From Pedococcus sp. (GTDB lineage: Bacteria; Actinomycetota; Actinomycetes; Actinomycetales; Dermatophilaceae), in NCBI GenBank assembly GCA_025936615.1, contig JAICSZ010000026.1:1-11692 (forward strand): a DNA stretch of 11,692 bases. The letters are read 5' to 3'. The notes under the pieces are model-generated. The model saw only the letters and a list, made by a program, of their open reading frames with translations, did no database searches and was not told the DNA's origin. Of the stretch, positions 7,496 through 11,692 are shown piece after piece. The translations under genes and the position numbers were made by a program. Every line of letters starts with the position of its first letter. Position 1 is the stretch's first letter.

Positions 7496-7980
7496 CACCC
7501 GTCCCCGGACAGGCGTGCCCATGCCTGCCGCGCGATGCGCCTCTCGTTGGGGAAGGTGAGGTGCTCGTGCGCCTCGCGCAGCGGCAGCCAGGCCACGTCG
7601 ATGGCCTCGTGGTCGGGGTCGTTCTCGATGGTGAGGTGACCGCCGGTGGCCTCGAGCAGGTAGTGGTGGACGTACTTGTGGACCCGCCGGTCGCCGGTCG
7701 CGAACCAGTAGTCGATGGTGCCGAGCTCGGTCAGCACCCGTCCCTCGATGCCGGTCTCCTCGGCGACCTCGCGGGCGGCCGCCTGCTGCAGCGTCTCGCC
7801 GTTCTCCAGGTGGCCCTTCGGCAGGCACCACTCGATCCGTCCGGCGCGGTTCCGGCGGGCGATCACGGCGATGCGTGCGGCCCCCTCGTGGACGTCGACG
7901 ACGATGCCTCCGGCGGAGCGTTCCTCGACCGCGGGCAGCCGGTGGACCAGTCGGTCCGGGTCGCGCGCGGGGGAGGTCAC
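7495..7980 (-). CDS. Nudix hydrolase (MutT4-like)
   Basis: 161 residues with a complete Nudix box, G-X5-E-X7-REVAEETGI, from G56 to I78; E71, E74 and E75 would bind the metal. The family hydrolyses nucleoside diphosphates linked to another group. The WCLPKGHLE motif (51-59) and size match the MutT4 (Rv3908) branch next to murJ in actinobacteria. The substrate is not predictable from sequence. A GTG start at 7980 is taken because an in-frame TAG lies 9 bases further upstream. There is no good ribosome binding site, but a -10 element ends 6 bases before the GTG, so the mRNA is probably leaderless. It heads the minus-strand operon and is divergent from pcnA, with only 35 bases between the starts. 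Confidence 0.92.
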   Translation of the reverse strand: MTSPARDPDRLVHRLPAVEERSAGGIVVDVHEGAARIAVIARRNRAGRIEWCLPKGHLENGETLQQAAAREVAEETGIEGRVLTELGTIDYWFATGDRRVHKYVHHYLLEATGGHLTIENDPDHEAIDVAWLPLREAHEHLTFPNERRIARQAWARLSGDG

Positions 7981-7986
7981 CCCGTC

Positions 7987-8014
7987 ACTCTAACGAGCGC
8001 CTACCCTTGACCAA
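7987..8014 (-). promoter_or_regulatory. Promoter of the Nudix-DUF6049-murJ operon, leaderless
   Basis: On the minus strand, TAGAGT (7992-7987) fits an actinobacterial TANNNT -10 box. TTGGTC (8014-8009) is a fair -35 box, with a 16-base spacer. The -10 box ends 6 bases before the GTG start at 7980, so transcription would begin at, or within a base of, the start codon. The call is inferred from spacing only. Confidence 0.5.
8002..8007 (+). promoter_or_regulatory. -10 box of the pcnA operon, leaderless or nearly so
   Basis: TACCCT (8002-8007) fits TANNNT and lies 8 bases before the GTG at 8016, so transcription starting around 8013-8016 would leave a leader of at most 3 bases. No convincing -35 box is seen upstream. 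This box sits inside the spacer region of the divergent Nudix promoter, so RNA polymerase binding at the two promoters should be mutually exclusive. Confidence 0.4.
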
Positions 8015-8015
8015 C

Positions 8016-9539
8016 GTGTCCTCCGCCGATCCCCGCGAGCCGGTCGCCGAGCCCGCTTCGGCGCCACCCGCCGCGCCGCCCACTGCCCTGATGCGCAGCG
8101 CGACCGCGCACCTGGCACCGGTGGTGCCCCTGCTCGTCGAGCTGGGGGAGCGCTTCGCCGCGGCGGGGCACGAGCTTGCGCTCGTGGGTGGGCCGGTGCG
8201 CGACGCGTTCCTGGGCCGGCCCTCGCCAGACCTCGACTTCACGACGAGCGCGACTCCGGACCAGACGATCGCGGTGCTGAAGCCGTGGGCGCAGGCGCAC
8301 TGGGACATCGGGCGTGAGTTCGGGACGATCGGCGCGCGTCGGGGCGCCACCACGGTCGAGGTCACGAGCTACCGCGCCGACGCCTACGACGGGCAGACCC
8401 GCAAGCCGGTCGTCGCCTTCGGCGACAACCTCACGGACGACCTGGTGCGTCGCGACTTCACGGTCAACGCGATGGCGATGCGGCTGCCGTCGATGGAGTT
8501 CGTCGACCCGTATGCCGGGTTGTCCGACCTTGCTGCCCGTCGCCTGCGCACGCCCGGGCCACCAGAGGTGTCCTTCGGCGACGACCCGCTGCGGATGATG
8601 CGGGCCTGCCGGTTCGTGGCGCAGCTGGGGTTCGAGGTGGCGCCCGAGGTGCGCAGCGCCATGCGCGCGATGGCTGCGTCGATCGAGATCGTGTCGGCCG
8701 AGCGGGTGCGCGACGAGCTGACGAAGCTGCTGCTCTCGGACCAGCCGCCTGCCGGCCTGCGGCTGCTGGTCGACTCCGGGCTGGCTGACCACGTGCTGCC
8801 GGAGCTGCCGGCGCTGCGCCTGGAGGTCGACGAGCACCACCGGCACAAGGACGTCTACGAGCACTCGCTGACCGTCCTCGACCAGGCGATCGCGCTCGAG
8901 GGGCCGGCCGACGGGCCGGAGTCGTCCGTGCCGGGTCCGGACCGCGTGCTGCGGTTGGCAGCGCTGCTCCACGACATCGGCAAGCCGGCGACGCGGCGGT
9001 TCGAAGCCGGCGGTGGCGTGTCCTTCCACCACCACGAGGTGGTCGGGGCCAAGCTCACCGCCAAGCGGCTCAAGGCGCTGCGCTTCGACAAGGACACCGT
9101 GCGAGACGTGGCTCGGCTGGTCGAGCTGCACCTGCGGTTCCACGGGTACGGCGAGGGGCAGTGGACCGACTCGGCGGTGCGCCGCTATGTCACGGACGCC
9201 GGGCCGCTGCTCGAGCGGCTGCACCGGCTGACCCGCTCGGACTCGACCACCCGCAACGCCCGCAAGGCCCAGCGCCTGTCGCGCACCTACGACGAGCTGG
9301 AGGCCCGGATCGCGGTGCTCCAGGAGCAGGAGGAGCTGGGCAAGGTGCGTCCCGAGCTCAACGGCAACGAGATCGCCGAGGTGCTGGGGATCAAGCCGGG
9401 GCCGGTGCTGGGGCGGGCGTACACGTTCCTGCTCGAGCTGCGGCTGGACCGCGGCCCGATCGGGCGGGAGGCGGCGGACGCGGAGCTGCGCAAGTGGTGG
9501 GCGGAGCAGCCAGAGTCCTCCACGGCAGCCCGGTCATGA
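8016..9539 (+). CDS. pcnA: CCA tRNA nucleotidyltransferase / poly(A) polymerase family protein
   Basis: 507 residues, class II nucleotidyltransferase plus HD domain, the actinobacterial PcnA/CCA-adding type (Rv3907c counterpart) that adds or repairs the CCA end of tRNAs. The catalytic head has LVGGPVRDAFLGR (56-68), metal ligands in DLDF (72-75), the RRDFTVNAMA motif (145-154) and the GDDPLRMMRACRF motif (188-200). The HD phosphohydrolase part shows H277/H283, LLHDIGK (317-323) and HHHE (338-341). The GTG at 8016 is chosen because a -10 box lies just upstream and the divergent gene limits the space. The first 25 residues are Ala/Pro-rich, and an ATG at 8091 is a possible shorter start without a clear ribosome binding site. 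The stop overlaps the next gene by 4 bases. Poly(A) activity versus CCA activity cannot be told from sequence. Confidence 0.93.
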   Translation: MSSADPREPVAEPASAPPAAPPTALMRSATAHLAPVVPLLVELGERFAAAGHELALVGGPVRDAFLGRPSPDLDFTTSATPDQTIAVLKPWAQAHWDIGREFGTIGARRGATTVEVTSYRADAYDGQTRKPVVAFGDNLTDDLVRRDFTVNAMAMRLPSMEFVDPYAGLSDLAARRLRTPGPPEVSFGDDPLRMMRACRFVAQLGFEVAPEVRSAMRAMAASIEIVSAERVRDELTKLLLSDQPPAGLRLLVDSGLADHVLPELPALRLEVDEHHRHKDVYEHSLTVLDQAIALEGPADGPESSVPGPDRVLRLAALLHDIGKPATRRFEAGGGVSFHHHEVVGAKLTAKRLKALRFDKDTVRDVARLVELHLRFHGYGEGQWTDSAVRRYVTDAGPLLERLHRLTRSDSTTRNARKAQRLSRTYDELEARIAVLQEQEELGKVRPELNGNEIAEVLGIKPGPVLGRAYTFLLELRLDRGPIGREAADAELRKWWAEQPESSTAARS

Positions 9540-10315
9540 GCGTCTTCGGCGGTCGCCCCACGCTGCTCGGGCACCGCGGCCTCGGTCGGGGGACGGTCGA
9601 CGGGCTGACCGAGAACACCATCGAGTCGATCGTCGCCGCGGCGCAGTCCGGTCTGCGCTGGGTCGAGTTCGACGTCCGCCGGACCCGCGACGACGCCCTC
9701 GTGGTGGGCCACTACCCGAGCCTTGCCGACACCGGCGGCGACACCGACCGCTTCATCGCCGACCTCACCCTCGACGAGGCACGCCGCCTCGGCGCAGTCA
9801 CCCTCGAGTCGGTCCTGGCCGTGGTGCCCGAGGGCATCGGCGTCAACCTCGACCTCAAGACCTCGATGGAGGACGCGCTGCGCAAGCCGGATGCCACCAC
9901 GGCCGCGCTGCTCGCGCAGGTGGTGACCTTCGAGACCGGGCGACGCCCCGTGCTCGTGTCGTCCTTCGACCCCGCAGCGCTGCTCCAGGTCGGGGCGGCC
10001 GCACCCGGCATACCTCGCTCCCTGCTCACCTGGCTGACCTTCCCGCTGCGCAAGGCGATCCCGGCCGCCGCCCACCTGGGCGTCGAGGCGGTCGCCGCCC
10101 ACTTCACCTCCTTCGGCCCCAACGAGGCCGACCACGCACCGGCCTTCAGGACGGCGGAGTATGCCGTGGGGCTGGCCCACGAGGCGGGGCTCGAGGTCGT
10201 GGCGTGGTGCCCCGTCGCAGACGTGGCCCGCGAGCTGTTCGCGGCGGGCGTGGACGCCGTGGTGGTTGACGACGTCCCGCGAGCGCTCGCGGCACTGCGC
10301 GGCGTGGCCAGCTGA
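9536..10315 (+). CDS. Glycerophosphodiester phosphodiesterase
   Basis: 259 residues, GDPD family TIM barrel, which hydrolyses deacylated phospholipids to glycerol-3-phosphate and an alcohol. Family residues are in place: HRG (13-15), the EN of TENT (25-28), the E and D of VEFDV (43-47), and the general acid/base histidine H59 in GHYPSL. DLKTS follows mid-protein, SSFDP later, then AW and DDVP near the end. There is no signal peptide or transmembrane segment, so it is probably cytoplasmic. The start ATG overlaps the pcnA stop (ATGA) with only a weak ribosome binding site, pointing to translational coupling. The functional link with pcnA is unclear. Confidence 0.92.
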   Translation: MSVFGGRPTLLGHRGLGRGTVDGLTENTIESIVAAAQSGLRWVEFDVRRTRDDALVVGHYPSLADTGGDTDRFIADLTLDEARRLGAVTLESVLAVVPEGIGVNLDLKTSMEDALRKPDATTAALLAQVVTFETGRRPVLVSSFDPAALLQVGAAAPGIPRSLLTWLTFPLRKAIPAAAHLGVEAVAAHFTSFGPNEADHAPAFRTAEYAVGLAHEAGLEVVAWCPVADVARELFAAGVDAVVVDDVPRALAALRGVAS

Positions 10316-10335
10316 GCTCCCTCGGCCAAGGGGAC

Positions 10336-10357
10336 CGATGGGGAGTTCTCCCCATCG
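10336..10357 (+). terminator. Perfect 22-bp palindrome after the pcnA-GDPD operon, likely terminator
   Basis: CGATGGGGAG (10336-10345) and CTCCCCATCG (10348-10357) are exact inverse complements around TT. The palindrome starts 20 bases after the GDPD stop. It has no T-run, which is common for actinobacterial terminators. Because it lies just upstream of the PP2C leader region, it could also be an operator for a dimeric regulator. Confidence 0.6.
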
Positions 10358-10377
10358 CCGCGGGGATGCCCGAGACC

Positions 10378-10395
10378 TAGCGTGTCCGGTACGGT
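10378..10395 (+). promoter_or_regulatory. Possible promoter(s) for the small ORF and PP2C gene
   Basis: Two TANNNT hexamers, TAGCGT (10378-10383) and TACGGT (10390-10395), lie after the operon terminator and 60-78 bases before the small ORF start. No good -35 box is visible for either. A promoter is expected here because of the terminator-like palindrome upstream. Confidence 0.25.
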
Positions 10396-10455
10396 TCCCG
10401 GTGCAAGGGGGGCAAACCCTCGACATCCCTGCCCACTGTCGCGAAAGGGTCCACG

Positions 10456-10545
10456 ATGGCCACACTCACGTACGCGAGCACGGACTCCGGTACGGAGTAC
10501 GACACCGTGCAGCAGGTCATGCAGACCATGCGGGTGACCCGCTGA
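10456..10545 (+). CDS. 29-residue ORF of unknown function upstream of the PP2C gene
   Basis: ATG at 10456, TGA at 10543-10545. An AAAGGG stretch 6 bases upstream is a good ribosome binding site, better than that of the following phosphatase gene. The product is polar and Thr-rich (7 of 29): it begins MATLTYASTDSG and ends MQTMRVTR. It has no membrane segment or cysteine. The stop is 19 bases before the PP2C start. It may be a real small protein, a translated leader controlling the phosphatase, or a chance ORF. I do not recognise it. Two internal inverted repeats (around 10485-10499 and 10530-10542) could form stems in the mRNA. Confidence 0.4.
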   Translation: MATLTYASTDSGTEYDTVQQVMQTMRVTR

Positions 10546-10564
10546 GCGCCGCGCTCGAGCCGGG

Positions 10565-11332
10565 ATGCGACCGATGACCGTTCGGGCAGGTGCCGCCACC
10601 GACGTGGGTCGGCAGCGCAAGCACAACGAGGACAGCGTCCTCGTCGAGGGCAGCGTCTTCGTCGTCGCCGACGGCATGGGTGGCCACGCGGCGGGCGAGG
10701 TCGCCAGCGGCATCGCCACGGCGACCCTGGCCGAGCTGGCCGCGATGGAGCGGCGCCGCTCCGACGACGTGGTCGAGGCGCTGGAGCGCGCCAACCGCCG
10801 GATCCTGGAGTCGGTGGCCACCCACCCCGACCAGAGCGGCATGGGCACCACGGTCGCCGGCCTGACCGTGGTCACCGCGGGTGGCTCGGACCAGTGGGCC
10901 GTGTTCAACGTCGGCGACTCGCGCGTCTACCGATGCATCGACGACCGGCTCACCCTGGTCACCGTCGACCACTCGGAGGTGCGTGAGCTGGTTGACGCAG
11001 GGTTCATCACCGAGGAGGAGGCGGCCCACCACCCGTTGCGCAACGTCGTGACCCGCTCCCTGGGCACGGACACCGCACCGACCCCGGATGTGTGGGTCTT
11101 GCCCCCGCACTCCGGCGAGCGCTTCGTCATCTGCTCCGACGGGCTGTCCAACGAGCTCGGCGCCGACGAGATCCGCCGACTCCTGACCGGCAGCGACGAC
11201 CCACAGCAGGCGGCCGATGCGCTGGTCGCCGCTGCCGTCGAGGCAGGGGGGCGCGACAACGTCTCCGTCATCGTGGTCGACCTCGATGCCGACGAACGGG
11301 AGCAGGACCTCGATGCGGACACCTCTCCCTGA
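10565..11332 (+). CDS. PP2C-family Ser/Thr protein phosphatase
   Basis: 255 residues, a soluble PPM/PP2C phosphatase that would remove phosphate from Ser/Thr kinase targets using Mn/Mg. Motifs in order: TDVGRQRKHNED (12-23), VADGMGGHAAGE (34-45) with metal-binding D36, GMGTTVAG (92-99), NVGDSRVYR (115-123), ICSDGLSNEL (189-198) with D192, and GGRDNVSVIVVD (228-239) with D231. All expected metal-binding aspartates are present. It lacks the membrane anchor and external domain of mycobacterial PstP and ends in a short acidic tail. ATG 10565 is used; ATG 10574 is an alternative, and neither has a strong ribosome binding site. No active kinase gene is next to it in this window, so its partner kinases are elsewhere. 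Confidence 0.94.
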   Translation: MRPMTVRAGAATDVGRQRKHNEDSVLVEGSVFVVADGMGGHAAGEVASGIATATLAELAAMERRRSDDVVEALERANRRILESVATHPDQSGMGTTVAGLTVVTAGGSDQWAVFNVGDSRVYRCIDDRLTLVTVDHSEVRELVDAGFITEEEAAHHPLRNVVTRSLGTDTAPTPDVWVLPPHSGERFVICSDGLSNELGADEIRRLLTGSDDPQQAADALVAAAVEAGGRDNVSVIVVDLDADEREQDLDADTSP

Positions 11333-11451
11333 ACCTCCGCAGGGGCCGTATGACGCCTTACCAGGTCGCCACCCGGCCGCAGGCCTCCGGCCACTGACGC
11401 GGGGAAGCCCGCCACGCGGCATACCGGCTCCTCAACTCAGCACAGGAAAGC

Positions 11452-11485
11452 GAAAGGCGGACAGGTTCTAACCTGTCCGCCCTTC
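11452..11485 (-). terminator. Strong terminator hairpin between PP2C and ino1
   Basis: A perfect 12-bp stem, GGCGGACAGGTT (11456-11467) with AACCTGTCCGCC (11470-11481). After one mismatch, three more pairs extend it to 11452-11485. On the minus strand the stem is followed by a T-rich stretch (TTTCGCTTTCC), so it is best read as the ino1 terminator; it could also stop the converging phosphatase transcript. The 120 bases from 11333 to here hold no gene I can support. Confidence 0.75.
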
Positions 11486-11488
11486 ACC

Positions 11489-11508
11489 AACCTTTGCTGG
11501 CAAAGGTT
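11489..11508. terminator. Second perfect hairpin in the convergent gap
   Basis: AACCTTTGC (11489-11497) pairs exactly with GCAAAGGTT (11500-11508) around a TG loop, 7 bases from the first hairpin. Two small palindromes, GCCCATGGGC (11515-11524) and CCCGCGGG (11524-11531), follow up to the ino1 stop. It is probably part of a tandem terminator. Confidence 0.5.
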
Positions 11509-11531
11509 CCTGCAGCCCATGGGCCCGCGGG

Positions 11532-11692
11532 TCAGCGCTCTTCGGTGCCCGCGATGTAGGCCTCGAGCCTAGCCCGACCCTCGGTGTCCTCGCGCTGCAG
11601 GGGGGGGTAATTCTTGAGGTAGGACGTGGCGCTGATCCGCGCGCCGCCGATGCCCCGGTCCTTGGCGATCTTCGCCGCACGGATGGCGTCGA
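11532..11692 (-). CDS. ino1: Inositol-3-phosphate synthase, C-terminal end (partial)
   Basis: The last 52 codons and stop of a gene running in from the right edge. The protein reads DAIRAAKIAKDRGIGGARIS, then ATSYLKNYPPLQRED and ends EAYIAGTEER. The block R-A-A-K-I-A-K-D-R-G-I-G-G is a strongly conserved C-terminal signature of actinobacterial myo-inositol-1-phosphate synthase, which makes inositol-1-phosphate from glucose-6-phosphate with NAD, feeding phosphatidylinositol and mycothiol synthesis. The usual ...MKSPP... motif after it reads LKNYPP here. The frame passes through a run of eight C's (11600-11607 as G's on the plus strand) and stays open. It converges on the PP2C gene. Confidence 0.85.
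   Translation of the reverse strand, partial: DAIRAAKIAKDRGIGGARISATSYLKNYPPLQREDTEGRARLEAYIAGTEER

Larger units (their letters stand above)
473..11424. repeat. Nine dispersed copies of the octamer GTATGCCG
   Basis: Exact copies on the plus strand lie at 473-480, 2636-2643, 4923-4930, 8510-8517 and 10159-10166. Copies on the minus strand lie at 3152-3159, 7473-7480, 10006-10013 and 11417-11424. Eight are inside genes in all three codon phases (GCA-TAC, TAT-GCC, GGC-ATA-C, GTA-TGC-C) and one is intergenic. The span given covers all copies; the repeat itself is only 8 bases each. Several are followed by CGTGG or GGTG-like sequence. Confidence 0.7.

Noticed and set aside
8001..9224. A 407-codon minus-strand frame opposite pcnA
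   Set aside because: Shadow of a clear CCA-adding enzyme gene; its His/Arg/Gln-rich sequence is typical of the complementary frame.
10384..10455. Possible riboswitch (for example ydaO/c-di-AMP type) in the PP2C leader
   Set aside because: Some G-rich and GGTTCC-like pieces are present, but I could not lay out a known consensus or the required helices.
9712..10908. A 398-codon minus-strand frame across GDPD, the small ORF and PP2C
   Set aside because: Antisense to two confirmed enzymes and crosses a terminator and promoter region; composition is not protein-like.
11350..11397. A 15-codon plus-strand ORF (ATG at 11350) after the PP2C stop
   Set aside because: AGGGG lies upstream but only 4 bases away, and the product is too short and featureless to call.
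11590..11615. Suspected frameshift in ino1 at the G run
   Set aside because: Counting eight C's on the coding strand, the frame reads through YPPLQRED to the stop without a break.
11468..11680. A 70-codon minus-strand frame at the right edge
   Set aside because: The neighbouring frame contains the conserved ino1 C-terminus, so this one is a shadow and also runs into the terminator hairpin.

Overview
The window is very GC-rich with GTG starts, tightly packed and overlapping genes, and a gene order typical of Actinobacteria. On protein sequence and synteny it looks like a chromosomal segment near oriC of a high-GC actinobacterium, probably of the Micrococcales (an Intrasporangiaceae-like organism is my guess, not proven). 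The order pcnA <-> Nudix - DUF6049 - murJ - pseudokinase - sigM - anti-sigma - (trxB) matches the Mycobacterium tuberculosis Rv3907c-Rv3913 block. There, trxB/trxA, parAB, rnpA, rpmH and dnaA lie further along, so oriC would be to the left of position 1.

Layout. Positions 1-24 hold only the first codons of a minus-strand gene, placed as trxB by synteny. It is preceded by a very good SigR/SigH-type promoter at 88-113. Minus-strand genes fill 167-7980. Read in transcription order they are a Nudix hydrolase, a secreted and membrane-anchored DUF6049 protein, the lipid II flippase MurJ, a membrane pseudokinase with an external discoidin-like domain, the ECF sigma factor SigM and its membrane anti-sigma factor. 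The first three overlap by 1-4 bases and the rest are 27-109 bases apart, so this is probably one cell-envelope operon. A strong hairpin sits between sigM and the anti-sigma gene. The divergent plus-strand operon (8016-10315) encodes a CCA-adding enzyme/poly(A) polymerase family protein and a glycerophosphodiester phosphodiesterase, and ends at a perfect 22-bp palindrome. A 29-codon ORF with a good ribosome binding site then precedes a PP2C-family Ser/Thr phosphatase. The right end carries the C-terminus of a convergent inositol-3-phosphate synthase gene (ino1), with two perfect hairpins between it and the phosphatase gene.

Together the left operon links peptidoglycan precursor export (MurJ) to a kinase-like scaffold and an envelope-stress sigma/anti-sigma pair, next to thioredoxin reductase. 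The right side is housekeeping: tRNA end maturation, phospholipid turnover, Ser/Thr dephosphorylation and inositol synthesis.

No mobile element, tRNA, rRNA, CRISPR array or phage gene was seen. The least expected signal is not a gene. The octamer GTATGCCG occurs nine times, in every reading frame, on both strands and once between genes, roughly twenty times more often than base composition predicts.
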